A stretch of 64,000 nt of DNA from Euclidia mi (GCA_944739405.2 OX123187.2:41644394-41708393); one strand, 5' to 3'; counted from the first letter of the stretch, positions 26,501 through 32,356 are shown. Numbers and translations: made by a program. The notes: generated by a model not told the origin, from the letters alone.

Positions 26501-29500
26501 CAGACCACGGGGTCTACCCGTGCCGTCGGAGCGCGCGTTTCAACGGCTTCACCACCGGGTGTACAACACGGGCAGTGCTCGCGATGATTCGAATCGCAAT
26601 CATGGTGGCATACCACAAAGTAGCGACGGTGTAGTGGAACAGGTCTTACAATTATTCGCTGAGGATCCCACGCAGAGTACCAGGAGTGCGGCACGTGAAC
26701 TGGGCACCAGTAACGCGCGAGTGTGGAGGATATTAAAAGAAGACGGACAGCATCCTTTCCACTACCAACGTGTTCACTCACTTATGCCGTCGGACTATGC
26801 CCACAGAAGACAATACTGCAACTGACTACTTGGCAAAGTAGAAGAGCATGCTACGTTCTTGGAGCGCGTGTTATTTACCGACGAATGTTCATTTGTGTGG
26901 ACGGGTGTTTTCAACTGTCACAATGAACACGTCTGGGCTGTTGAAAATCCACACGCGATGAAAGAAAGCCATTTTCAACATCGTTGGCGCATCAATGTGT
27001 GGGCGGGAATCCTCGGCGACCGTCTTATTGGTCCGCATTTTTTAAATGAAACCATGAACGGTATCAATTATTTAAGATTTTTGAGGGAAGTTCTAAGTGA
27101 CGAGTTAAATTCGTTGCCGTTAAGCTTCCACCGCAGCTTGTGGTTCCAGCACGACGGTGCCCCACCTCATTTTTTACGAGCTGTGCGTGAGTATCTTGAC
27201 GCACAGTTCCCTGGCAAGTGGATTGGACGAAGCGGGCCTATCTCGTGGCCACCAAGATCACCGGACCTAACGCCTTTAGACTTTTACTTGTGGGGACACG
27301 TTAAACAAATAGTGTACCAAAAACCGTGTGACACTGAAGAAGAAATGCGTGCGCGTATCGTTTCTGCTTTCCGAAGTTTAAACCCAGGAGTGTTAAGAAG
27401 TGTGCGTTCGGATATGGTGCAAAGGTGCCGTAAGTGTCTGGACGTGGGTGGCGGACATGTGGAGAATGACCGTCGCAACTTACAGCAAGTTGATATTTTT
27501 ATCAATTAAGGTAGGTACCTAGTTACGTAAGATTAAACCAATTAAAAAGTAGGTAGTTATTAATGTAAGTACCGTAGTCATAGCGCGACGATTTTCTCTT
27601 AGATGGGTGACCGCGTGTGACATTACATGAAAGCGCTTCCGGGCTTCCGACGGCCCGTAAAGCCGCATTCAAGAATCGTTAGGCCATGTCGTAGGTATTC
27701 GAGCAGTTTGAAAACAGTGACACTAGAGTTGGCCACGCACTCGCACGAAACAAACAGAAAACCTTAATACTGTACTTTGTTTTACGGAATTTTACCTAAA
27801 CCGTCGAAGCAAAAGATCAGCTGTTGCATCAAGTGCATAAAATCTGTTTATACCTAAAATAATACTTGGCACGTGTAAAGGACGATGACGCGCGGCGGCG
27901 GCTTTTGTCAAAGGAGGCGGTCGGTTAGCCTATGCACTCAAAGGCGCCGCTTTTGCCGTAAAATTTTGACGTGACAACGTCTTATAAATTGGTTTGCCGG
28001 GTGACACTTCAAGAAACTGCGTTACGCTCCGCTCACGTTATGCGCTCACAATGAGAGCGAGTGAGAGGCACGCGTCCCGCCTAAGAGCGAGAGAGACAGA
28101 CATAAAAAGTGAAAGGCACGCGTCTTTCATCCTTCTTCCTACTATACGAATGAATATTCACATTAAAATTATTATTTATTATATAAGTCGTTGTCACGTA
28201 AAACTTTCGCCCGTATACCGACTTTACAGGCAACCAATTTTTTTATGAACTTTAGGTAGATACCTAGCTAATACGATTTATGAGTCTTTAGTGTTGCCAT
28301 GGGTAATCTGATATGATATTATTTAAAATTAATTAAATTTACATGGGAAAATTTTATGTTGAATTTCCGTGAAATAATGACAAATATCTCATCATTTTAC
28401 GCTACTCTACAACCCCTTCATTGATCGGACGGGGGGAAATGTAACACCCTGTATTATTCAAAAATAAGCGATACGTATTTTTTTTATTTGTAAATTAAAC
28501 CAAAAATTACCAAAAAAGTTACGTATAACGTCACGCCGTGCTGCATTTTTTCGCACAGGGTGACGTCACACGTAACTTTAATGGGCTATATCTTTGTTAT
28601 TTTTTATTTAATAAAAAAAAGATAAAATACGTGTCCTATATTTTTTTATAATCTAAAATACGGACTAAATAAAATGTAATTATTTTGACCCTGGAAACTA
28701 CCCTAGTGAACGCTCTAAATGTTGCGAAGTCTATGCGATAGAACAATAGCGTGGGGTGCGGGCGGCGGGGGCACAAAATGCACGAGTTGAAATGTGTTAG
28801 ATAGGACAACAAACTCTTGAAGGTTTGTTTTTGGTAAATGTATTATGTTTTGCATGGAACAAAAGTTGTTAATTATGATGTTAGTAACATAGTCCTGAGA
28901 GGTTAACGGTGTTTTACAAATAACCCTGTATACCGCTGAATTTAAAATAAAACCATCCATAATGTATTAGCATATAATTGTAGCTTACTTTGTTCGCGTA
29001 AAAAATCCTTTCAAGACATTTCTCCTTCCAATATAACCTACAAGTTTTGTAAAATTTTAACTCTAAGCTACGTACGATGATTCTAAAGGTGTTATTATTA
29101 ACCACAGCCATGGGCGGCGGTGAGGTGTGCGAGATGCAGATTGGCAAGAAAATGGTGAAGGTGCAGAAAATAGTCATGACCAAGGCAGAAGTCGAAGCCA
29201 TGGCCAAGAAAGGACTCGTTGAAATGAAGGTAATATACCAAAATTTACGTCCTCCTATGACTAGCATTCGCCCGCGTCTACGACCACGTGAATTATACAC
29301 CTTAACCTTCCTCGAAAACCGCACTATCTTTTGGTGAAAACCATACAAAAACCCAATCGTTCGTTTTTGAGTTTGTCGGAGACAGGACGCAGCGGGGACT
29401 TCCTTTTATTGTTTATACGTATAAGTACCTATGTCTTTTTTTACAATTTTAATTTGACATTTGTTTCTACTAATTACAAAATAATAAGTTTTGTTACAAA

Positions 29501-32356
29501 AACGTATCAATAGGCTATGTCATTAATTTTACATTGTTAATGCTGTGACCTTATTATATACATACATAGACTCTCGCCTGTTTCCCCGAAGGGGTAGGGA
29601 GAGGCATATTAAACTTCCACTTTTCGCCAGTGTTTTGATCCCACGTAATAGGTGGCGAGCCTATAGCCGCTTATCGAGATATTTTGTTTGCCAGAGCCTC
29701 GTCCGTTGATCGGCAGGTGCACCACTTGCAGGTGAGGTTGGCTTGGGACCCTAAGTTCTTGGTGGGAACCCTATTATATATGAGATCTTATTTAGTCCAT
29801 GTTTTATAATAAGGATGATAGTGTACGATGAATACGTTTTTAATATTATCAACTTGTATTTCAGGATGGCACCATGGTGCTGAAGCAGGGTATAAAGATC
29901 CCAAGCTCGGATCCATCAGCTATCAAAAATCTAGTCGGAGACGGTTAGTATTACACTTTTTGAAATAAATAATCATTTATACACTTACTAGCTGACCCAG
30001 CGAACTCCGTATCGCCTTTTTAAGAGTTTTTATTTAATTCCCTTTTTGCCAAGCCCCTTTTCCAAAGTTACCATTGACTTAGCGCTTAATCTCTTATCAT
30101 TTCAGAGTCTATAAATGATGAACGAACGAACATAGGTTATTATATAATATTGAATTCCCCATTCCTTAAAATATCGGAGACGATACCCATATCGACTTAA
30201 AAAAAATCCCATCCGCCATCTTTGATCACGAAATAGATAGTGTTTTTGAATTCCCCATTCCATAAAACATAGGAGACGATACCCATACCGACTTTAAAAA
30301 AAAATCCCGTCCGCCATCTTTGATTTCCTATCCGCCATCTTTGATCACGAAATAGATGTTGTATTTGGATTCTCCATCCCTTAAATCATCAGAGACGATA
30401 CCCATATTGATTTTTAAAATTTTTCCCCGTCCGCCATGTTTGATTTCCTATCCGCCATCTTTGATCACGAAATAGATGTTGTATTTGGATTCACCATCCC
30501 TTAAAACATCGGAGACGATACACATATTGATTAAAAAAAAAAATCCCATTCGCCATCTTTGATCACGAAATAGATGGTGTTTTTAAATTCCCCATTCCTT
30601 AAAATATCGGAGACGATACCCATATCGACTTAAAAAAAAATACCGTCCGCCATCTTTGATTTCCTATCCGCCATCTGTGATCACGAAATAGATGTTGTAT
30701 TTGGATTCTCCATCCCTTAAATCATCAGAGACGATAACCATATTGGTTTTTAAATTTTTTCTCATCCGCCATCTTTGATTTCCCATCCACCATCTTGAAT
30801 CACGAAACAGATGTTGTATTTAGATTCCCCATCCCTTTTAACATCGCAGACTATACCAATATTGATTTTTTTGAATTTTCCCATCCACCATCTTTGATTT
30901 CCCATCCGCCATCTTTGATCACGAAATAGATGTTGTATTTCGATTCCCCACCCCTTAAAATATCGACGGCGATACCCATATTGATTTTTTAAATTTCTCG
31001 TCCGCCATCTTTGATTTCCCATCCGCCATCTTTGATCACGAAATAGATGTTGTATTTCGATTCCCCACCCCTTAAAATATCGAAGGCGATACGCATATTG
31101 ATTTTTTAAATTTTCCCGTCCGCCATCTTTGGTTTCCCGTCCGCCATCTTGGATCACTAAATACATTTCATATTATTAATCAGCGTCCTGAAAATCTCGA
31201 AAACGATACCCATATAGATTGTATCCTATTCGTTTAGCCTTTTTTTGCCTTTGACCCAACCCTCCCCCTTCTCCTTTGACCATTTTTTTATTTTTGTCTG
31301 GCCCCTAAAACTTGTGGCGTAATTTTATATAGCCAATAGCCTTTTGGAATAATTGGGCTATCACAGGCAATAACAATTTTTAAAATTCGACTGCTAGTTC
31401 CTGAGATTAGCCGACATTATCTTTTAGCCTTTTGCCCGGCCCCAAAGGGTCGAAGCGTTATGTTATATAGCCTATAGCCTTCCGGAATAAATGGGCTATC
31501 GTATACAAAAAGAATTTTTCAGATCCGACTGGTAGTTCCTGAGATAAGCGCGTTCAAACAAACAAACAAACTCTTCCGCTTTATTATATTAGTATAGATA
31601 GATGTAAAAGCAAAATATGTTTATTGTGGGTTATCCTTGGAAGATAGACATATACCATCGCGGACATTTTTATAGATTTATTAAAAAGGTACAATCCCAC
31701 CATACATTGTTTTGCTATAACTCAAAAGGTTTTGGCAGCGTTTTCGAGGAAAGCTCCCGATCGGCTCAATTTTTTCCTACGCGTCGAACTAATATCGTGG
31801 CAATATCGTCAGTTTGCACAAAACCTAAACTTATTATACATTAAAACCTTCCTCAGGGATCAGTCTCGATGTTGTTGAAAACCGTATAAAAATTTGTCCA
31901 GTACTTTTCGAGTTTTAAGCGAACAGACAGACAGACACCGCGGCGGGGGACTTTGTTTTATAATATGTATAGATTGATCATCAAAATACCACTGTTCTCG
32001 CTGTATTTATTTTATTATTTATTAATTTATTTATTACAGTTTTACATTACATATATTAATAAAGTAGTGCTTTAGTATTGCCGCGTTAAAAATAAACGTG
32101 TTTCAACAAACATTTCAATGATTTGGTTACATTCGCAACTTCAATCTAGTCAGTAGTCTCTTAGACTAACTGGGATAACACTAGAACTTAAATGATGCTA
32201 ATATTCGCGACTTAAAAATAAGTTAGTACAACGAAACCTACACTAAATTTTAACATATTTATTTTATTTGTTACAGATTTAGATAAAGAATCTCCTAGCA
32301 AGAAAGATAAGGCGACGCCAACACGGTGTGAAATTGACGAGGACGCAAACGCATAG
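2414..32356 (+). CDS. ZAD and C2H2 zinc-finger protein with AT-hook, 27 exons, 1075 aa
   Basis: Probable sequence-specific DNA-binding nuclear protein. The joined coding sequence is 3228 nt and stays in frame across 26 GT-AG introns. Domains: ZAD at residues about 12-95 (zinc ligands Cys14, Cys17, Cys63, Cys66), a protein-protein dimerisation module of arthropod zinc-finger factors; acidic patch about 142-150; ten C2H2 fingers between 215 and 505, all with a complete C-x2-C-x12-H-x3/4-H set; acidic stretch 513-545; a predicted helical/coiled segment at the end of exon 16; Lys/Glu-rich stretch 712-783; acidic 820-843; an AT-hook with core Gly878-Arg879-Pro880; and a Lys-rich C-terminus. Linkers between fingers are mostly not the TGEKP type; only A-G-D-R-S-Y-P between fingers 6 and 7 is close, and fingers 7 and 8 are separated by a long linker, so fingers 1-7 and 8-10 may act as separate blocks. 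The family is certain from motifs; orthology to a named gene is not claimed. An extra exon in intron 18 or 24 cannot be excluded. Confidence 0.93.
2946..3116 (+). CDS. Exon 2: second half of ZAD
   Basis: Residues 52-108. I-F-P-S-D-R-M-P-S-Y-I-C-N-R-C supplies Cys63 and Cys66, closing the ZAD zinc site, followed by the long ZAD helix. Acceptor CACAG, donor GTAAGC, phase 0 at both ends. Confidence 0.93.
3398..3535 (+). CDS. Exon 3: acidic linker after ZAD
   Basis: Residues 109-154. Ends in an S-D-S-E-E-E-D-D-E-N run. Acceptor TTGTAG, donor GTGAGG, both phase 0. Confidence 0.88.
4095..4245 (+). repeat. SINE-tail fragment in intron 3
   Basis: The GTATGTA-rich segment followed by ACCATAGCAC and AGGATCAGATG resembles the tail of the tRNA-headed SINE at 8171. 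No head is left. The rest of intron 3 (3536-4570) shows nothing recognisable. Confidence 0.4.
4571..4664 (+). CDS. Exon 4: basic linker
   Basis: Residues 155-185 plus one base. Acidic start (G-D-G-S-D-D-G) turning Lys-rich (K-T-A-K-G-K-A-N-K-G-K), a possible nuclear localisation stretch. Acceptor GGCAG, donor GTAATA, ends phase 1. Confidence 0.88.
5349..5535 (+). CDS. Exon 5: zinc finger 1 and start of finger 2
   Basis: Residues 186-248. Finger 1 uses Cys215, Cys218, His231, His236; Cys243 and Cys246 begin finger 2. The exon is clearly GC-rich. Acceptor CGCAG, donor GTAAGT, ends phase 2. The antisense open frame here is a shadow. Confidence 0.93.
5640..5740 (-). repeat. RTE/SINE 3' end fragment in intron 5
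   Basis: CATCATCATG followed by CACTGCTGGTCACAGGCCTC is the reverse complement of the (GAT)n-tailed 3' end seen also at 13380 and 24238. Confidence 0.55.
5785..5908 (+). repeat. Short dispersed repeat with inverted copy at 38262
   Basis: The stretch from CTCTATCGATCGCTACTCTC to the ACTCGTACTAGACCC end recurs almost unchanged in inverse orientation at 38262-38385. It holds the GACGATCGAGTGC half-palindrome. Confidence 0.6.
6167..7895 (+). mobile_element. Lepidopteran non-autonomous element with internal minisatellite, copy A (intron 5)
   Basis: Begins TCTATCTATAATAATATAAT-AAAGCGG and ends GGGTCAGCTAGT, ends that I recognise from a common lepidopteran interspersed repeat. The middle (6622-7720) is a tandem array of about 100-120 bp units, each with one or two AAGATGGCGG motifs, giving 15 exact AGATGGCGG cores. 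Open frames across the array are artefacts of the unit length. An inverted copy is in intron 26. Superfamily uncertain; possibly derived from an RTE tail. Confidence 0.75.
6622..7720 (+). repeat. Minisatellite array, about 100-120 bp units, copy A
   Basis: Units start near 6623, 6741, 6860, 6959, 7079, 7198, 7298, 7418, 7516 and 7636. Each has GTGATCAAAGATGGCGG, a poly-A/T tract, ATATGGGTATCGTCT and AATACAACATCTATTTC. Units carry one or two GATGGCGG boxes. Confidence 0.85.
7990..8116 (+). CDS. Exon 6: end of finger 2 and finger 3
   Basis: Residues 248-290. His259 and His263 complete finger 2; Cys272, Cys275 and His288 make most of finger 3, whose last His (293) is in the next exon. First exon downstream of the intron 5 minisatellite element. 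Donor GTATGT, ends phase 0. Confidence 0.93.
8171..8385 (+). repeat. tRNA-headed SINE in intron 6
   Basis: Head GTCTAGTGGTTAGACACC (A-box region) and GGGTTCGTTTCCC (B-box region) followed by a GTATGTATTATGTGTATG-type body and a TTCCATAATACAGGCC tail. Same plus strand as the gene. Confidence 0.65.
8548..8687 (+). CDS. Exon 7: finger 4 and start of finger 5
   Basis: Residues 291-337. Finger 4: Cys301, Cys304, His317, His321. Finger 5 begins with Cys331 and Cys334. Acceptor TTACAG, donor GTCAGT, ends phase 2. Confidence 0.93.
8733..8895 (+). repeat. Dispersed repeat, TGGTCTAAACCATGG family, in intron 7
   Basis: Shares TCAAATAAACTGA, GTCTAAACCATGG, GGAGGTCAGAC and CCAAATCTGGTTGG with copies at 49855 (inverted), 57272 (inverted) and 63548. 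The copy at 25875 shows that the family has a tRNA-like head. Confidence 0.65.
8998..9083 (+). CDS. Exon 8: end of finger 5 and start of finger 6
   Basis: Residues 337-366. His347 and His352 close finger 5; Cys360 and Cys363 open finger 6. Acceptor CCGCAG, donor GTGAGT, ends phase 1. Confidence 0.93.
9619..9730 (+). CDS. Exon 9: end of finger 6 and most of finger 7
   Basis: Residues 366-403. His376 and His380 close finger 6; the linker A-G-D-R-S-Y-P is the only one near the TGEKP consensus; Cys388 and Cys391 open finger 7. GC-rich. Acceptor TTGTAG, donor GTATAA, ends phase 2. Confidence 0.92.
9861..10010. mobile_element. MITE with 21-bp perfect inverted arms, intron 9
   Basis: Ends GGAGCCGTCCATAAACTACG and the rough inverse of it near 10000, the GTNACAC-bearing type of insect MITE also seen at 11087. 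The centre is a hairpin with arms 9937-9957 and 9963-9983, identical over 21 bp with a 5-nt loop. Confidence 0.6.
10086..10457. mobile_element. TA-flanked MITE (Tc1/mariner-like ends), intron 9
   Basis: Left end CAGGGTGTCACAAGACCC and right end (reverse complement) CAAGGTGTAAAAAGACCC, each next to a TA (10084-10085 and 10458-10459). No coding capacity. It ends 33 bp before exon 10, so it supplies the branch point and polypyrimidine surroundings of that acceptor. Confidence 0.65.
10490..10716 (+). CDS. Exon 10: end of finger 7, fingers 8 and 9
   Basis: Residues 403-479. His404 and His409 finish finger 7; a 19-residue linker follows; finger 8 is Cys429, Cys432, His445, His449; finger 9 is Cys456, Cys459, His472, His476. 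Very GC-rich third positions. Its acceptor lies 33 bp after a TA-flanked MITE. Donor GTATGT, ends phase 1. Confidence 0.92.
10717..10925. repeat. Alternating purine-pyrimidine tract, intron 10
   Basis: Nearly 200 bp of degenerate GTGCGTGCGCG, TACGTACG and CGCGTACGCGTAC runs starting at the exon 10 donor. No fixed period; a cryptic simple repeat. Confidence 0.75.
11087..11248. mobile_element. MITE of the GTCACAC family, intron 10
   Basis: Left CTCCATAAATTTTGTCACAC and right (reverse complement) CTTCATAAATTATGTCACAC form imperfect TIRs. Same family as 9861. Confidence 0.6.
11501..11601 (+). CDS. Exon 11: finger 10
   Basis: Residues 479-512. Cys484, Cys487, His500, His505 form the last finger; an acidic tail follows. 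Acceptor TTACAG; donor GTACCG is weak at positions 4-6. Ends phase 0. Confidence 0.9.
11776..11963 (+). repeat. Interspersed repeat with GTCAGTCAGTAACGCAA end, intron 11
   Basis: Shows GATCCCGTGAGAATTTCGGG, TTAGTGCACCCCTACGGT, GCCAAATTTCAGCTTCCTGC and a TTTTATATATTAAG end. Near-identical in layout to 34584 and to the right end of the array at 42461. Common in Lepidoptera; superfamily not settled. Confidence 0.65.
12157..12226 (+). CDS. Exon 12: acidic segment
   Basis: Residues 513-535, dominated by Asp/Glu (A-E-D-E-D-D-D). Acceptor TTTCAG, donor GTATAA, ends phase 1. Confidence 0.85.
12302..12357 (+). CDS. Exon 13: short charged segment
   Basis: Residues 536-554, K-E-E-D-D-H then M-V-V-E-I-K-K. 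Separated from exon 12 by an intron of only 75 bp. Acceptor TTTTAG, donor GTAAAT, ends phase 0. Confidence 0.82.
12634..12685 (+). CDS. Exon 14: short polar segment
   Basis: Residues 555-571, L-E-N repeated twice around G-D-T-E-D-K. Acceptor TTACAG, donor GTAAGA, ends phase 1. Confidence 0.8.
13005..13168 (+). CDS. Exon 15: linker with Ser/Thr-rich start
   Basis: Residues 572-626. S-D-S-E start (possible casein kinase type sites), later a T-P-G-G-A-T-L-T-K-T stretch. Acceptor TTACAG, donor GTGATG, phase 0 at the end. Confidence 0.85.
13220..13368 (+). repeat. tRNA-headed SINE fragment, intron 15
   Basis: GTAGTGCTTTAAGCAGC and GTGGTTGTGGGTTC head region, then TCTGGCTGAAATTTCTG body. Interrupted by the insertion at 13380. 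Confidence 0.5.
13380..13618 (-). mobile_element. Short RTE-derived retroposon with 11-bp target duplication, intron 15
   Basis: On the minus strand it starts GTCCGTCCGTGTGGTGACGG, similar to the leader of the LINE at 2198, and ends GGACTGTTAAAGGTTGATG with a (GAT)n tail. The target GGTGTACTATC is duplicated exactly at 13369-13379 and 13619-13629. At 239 bp it carries only leader and 3' end. Confidence 0.75.
13760..13915 (+). CDS. Exon 16: basic and coiled segment
   Basis: Residues 627-678. I-L-R-R-A-E-E-I-K-R-K start and a leucine-spaced helix L-R-L-L-E-K-E-L-Q-E-L-K-R at the end, a likely short coiled coil. Acceptor TTTCAG, donor GTGAAT, ends phase 0. Confidence 0.87.
13951..14918. mobile_element. 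PIF/Harbinger-like non-autonomous TIR element, intron 16
   Basis: TIRs of about 35 bp start GAGCCTGTCCAGAAAGC at both ends (two or three mismatches) and are flanked by TTA at 13948-13950 and 14919-14921, the 3-bp TWA duplication of PIF/Harbinger elements. Inner parts near the ends are also inverted (GCGTCCAGATG / CATCTGGACGG). No transposase; GC-rich ends with many CGCG steps and an AT-rich middle. The open frame at 14814 is spurious. Confidence 0.8.
14029..14070. repeat. 42-bp perfect palindrome
   Basis: Two 21-bp arms meet without a spacer at 14049/14050 (centre ACGCGCGT). It lies inside the Harbinger-like element, near its left end only. Confidence 0.9.
15334..15431 (+). CDS. Exon 17: basic Pro/Thr-rich linker
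   Basis: Residues 679-711, with V-K-T-P-A-K-S and L-R-N-R-R-P. Acceptor TTTCAG, donor GTAACT, ends phase 2. Confidence 0.85.
15684..15900 (+). CDS. Exon 18: Lys/Glu-rich low-complexity segment
   Basis: Residues 711-783. Long alternation of K and E (K-E-D-K-E-K-D-I-K-E-K-E-K-E), expected to be disordered or a single charged helix. Acceptor TTGCAG, donor GTGAGA. Followed by the 6.5-kb intron 18. Confidence 0.87.
15958..15976 (+). repeat. Left copy of CCTCCTAAGACCC motif (intron 18)
   Basis: ACCTCCTAAGACCC just inside the intron; its reverse complement GGGTCTTAGGAGG occurs near 22000. Possible end of a TIR element family. Confidence 0.35.
16868..17866. repeat. 120-bp tandem satellite, intron 18
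   Basis: Seven complete units of exactly 120 bp (16981-17820) with partial units on both sides (from 16868 and to 17866). Each unit has TGACAAAACCTATGACCTTG, TTGGTCTGATGATGAAGCC, AACTCCTAAACTAC and GTTTGGGCTCGTTTG. Divergence between units is a few percent. Variant sites hint at a two-unit (240 bp) higher-order pattern. The single-unit sequence is a repeat I recognise from moths. Confidence 0.95.
18460..20290. repeat. Unclassified complex repeat region, intron 18
   Basis: GCAACACTTTCAAAGTATT recurs at 18472 and 18633. The block TACTTTCATG-GGATATTATTCC to ACACTAAAATAT (18552-18631) recurs diverged at 20114-20195, and again inverted at 20235-20295. No terminal repeats or duplication found. Elsewhere in intron 18 (20300-21980) I see nothing. 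Confidence 0.5.
21990..22015 (-). repeat. Right copy of CCTCCTAAGACCC motif (intron 18)
   Basis: GTACAGGGGGTCTTAGGAGG, the inverse of the motif at 15958. Neighbouring GTACAGAAAACTGTACA is a small palindrome. Confidence 0.35.
22422..22528 (+). CDS. Exon 19: basic segment
   Basis: Residues 784-819, with I-R-R-S-T-R-P-S-K-I-K-D-Y. Acceptor TTGCAG, donor GTATTC, ends phase 2. Phase agrees with exon 18 across the long intron. Confidence 0.82.
22562..22985 (-). mobile_element. LINE 3' end fragment, intron 19
   Basis: Starts with TTTATTTATTTATTTA (reverse of a TAAA-type tail) and continues into sequence resembling insect LINE 3' ends (CTCTGGCAAGTGGCGCATA, CTTGCACTAATTC). A 114-codon plus-strand frame across it has no recognisable domain. 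Clade uncertain (CR1/Jockey-like). Confidence 0.45.
23358..23430 (+). CDS. Exon 20: acidic segment
   Basis: Residues 819-843: D-S-D-D-E-D-S-D-E-V-D-E-E-Y. Acceptor TTACAG, donor GTAAGA, phase 0 at the end. Confidence 0.85.
23704..23843 (+). CDS. Exon 21: Pro/Ala-rich segment with AT-hook
   Basis: Residues 844-890. P-R-K-R-G-R-P-R-K-D is a canonical AT-hook (Gly878-Arg879-Pro880 core with basic flanks) that binds the minor groove of AT-rich DNA. It is preceded by a Pro/Ala repeat and is strongly GC-rich. Acceptor TCCAG, donor GTACGT, ends phase 2. Confidence 0.9.
24022..24166 (+). CDS. Exon 22: Lys/Glu-rich segment
   Basis: Residues 890-938, disordered, with T-P-E-K-E-K and repeated K-E-T-E-K. 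Acceptor TTACAG, donor GTATGT, ends phase 0. Confidence 0.85.
24238..24430 (-). repeat. RTE/SINE 3' end fragment, intron 22
   Basis: CCCACTGCTGGACACAGGCC and GCGATGTTTTCTTTCACC are the inverse of a very common lepidopteran RTE-type 3' end. Confidence 0.65.
24534..24605 (+). CDS. Exon 23: short linker
   Basis: Residues 939-962, ending S-P-T-G-Q-T-L-K-K. Acceptor TATAG, donor GTTAGT, phase 0 at both ends. Confidence 0.82.
24924..24984 (+). CDS. Exon 24: Pro-rich segment
   Basis: Residues 963-982, I-P-I-K-A-L-P-P-G-V-K-P. Acceptor TTACAG, donor GTAAGT, ends phase 1. Followed by the intron with the transposon nest. Confidence 0.83.
25428..25660. mobile_element. TTAA-flanked 233-bp MITE (piggyBac-like)
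   Basis: TIRs: GGCCCATCCACACGGCACA and, inverted, AGGCCTATCCACACGACACA, continuing into AATTTTAC on both sides. TTAA at 25424-25427 and 25661-25664. No coding capacity. Confidence 0.7.
25875..26145 (+). repeat. tRNA-headed SINE within the DD41D element
   Basis: B-box GGGTTCGAATCC at 25920-25931; body with ACCGTCGGACCGACAG and AGTCAGTACCC, ending GTCTAAACCATGGAATG. This copy links the tRNA-like head to the TGGTCTAAACCATGG repeats at 8733, 49855, 57272 and 63548. Confidence 0.65.
26400..27509 (+). pseudogene. DD41D mariner-type transposase, one in-frame stop
   Basis: Transposase for cut-and-paste movement. From ATG 26400: a DUF4817-type helix-turn-helix region (Y-S-N-P-E-Y-F-N-M-L, then R-A-F-Q-R-L-H), a second HTH (S-T-R-S-A-A-R-E-L-G-T-S), then the DDE domain with F-T-D-E-C, W-F-Q-H-D-G-A-P-P-H and S-P-D-L-T-P-L-D-F-Y-L-W-G. 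Counting from the nucleotides, 41 residues lie between the second and third catalytic Asp, the DD41D spacing of rosa-like elements. The frame is open over 370 codons apart from one TGA at 26823-26825 (codon 142) at a place where relatives have Trp (C-N-W-L-L), so a TGG to TGA change is likely. The frame upstream of 26400 is open for a further 13 codons without ATG. Confidence 0.87.
29108..29229 (+). CDS. Exon 25: structured C-terminal segment
   Basis: Residues 983-1023. E-M-Q-I-G-K-K-M-V-K-V-Q-K-I-V-M-T-K then an A-E-V-E-A-M-A-K-K helix. This does not look disordered and I do not recognise the motif. Acceptor CCACAG, donor GTAATA, ends phase 0. Confidence 0.87.
29571..29775 (-). repeat. SINE with RTE-type tail, intron 25
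   Basis: On the minus strand it ends CCCTACCCCTTCGGGGAAAC-AGGCGAGAGTC, the 3' end of the LINE at 36635. Middle part GGCTCGCCACCTATTACGTG matches the SINE at 42822. Confidence 0.65.
29865..29943 (+). CDS. Exon 26: C-terminal segment
   Basis: Residues 1024-1049, D-G-T-M-V-L-K-Q-G-I-K-I-P. Acceptor TTTCAG, donor GTTAGT, ends phase 1. The inverted minisatellite element begins 44 bp after it. Confidence 0.87.
29987..31604 (-). mobile_element. Minisatellite-bearing element, inverted copy B (intron 26)
   Basis: Starts ACTAGCTGACCCAGCGAACT and ends TAATATAATAAAGCGG read inversely, i.e. the same element as 6167-7895 in opposite orientation, with about twelve exact CCGCCATCT boxes. The minus-strand 134-codon frame at 31166-30762 is an array artefact, with R-D-Q-R-W-R-M-G-N repeats. 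Confidence 0.8.
31985..32110 (-). repeat. AT-rich LINE-tail-like fragment, intron 26
   Basis: TTTATTTTATTATTTATTAA start resembling the reverse of a LINE tail as at 22562. Too short to classify. Confidence 0.3.
32277..32356 (+). CDS. Exon 27: C-terminus and stop codon
   Basis: Residues 1050-1075 then TAG at 32354-32356. Lys-rich then acidic end. Acceptor TTACAG. Confidence 0.87.

Larger units (their letters stand above)
25212..28451 (+). mobile_element. DD41D mariner-type (rosa-like) element, 3.2 kb, nested
   Basis: Ends CAGTGTGTGTCATAAACCCC and, inverted, CAGGGTGTTACATTTCCCCC; both run into CCGTCCGATC; TA at 25210-25211 and 28452-28453. Contains the transposase at 26400-27509, a SINE at 25875 and a 233-bp MITE at 25428. 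Sits inside the 25027 element. Confidence 0.75.
25027..28928. mobile_element. Outer TIR element of the intron 24 nest
   Basis: About 71-bp TIRs: 25027 onwards and, inverted, up to 28928, differing at about six positions and sharing CCTCTCAGGACTATG and CTAACATCATAAT. TA lies on both sides (25025-25026, 28929-28930). Without the inner insertion the element is about 660 bp and non-coding, so it looks like a Tc1/mariner-type MITE that was later hit. Confidence 0.75.
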
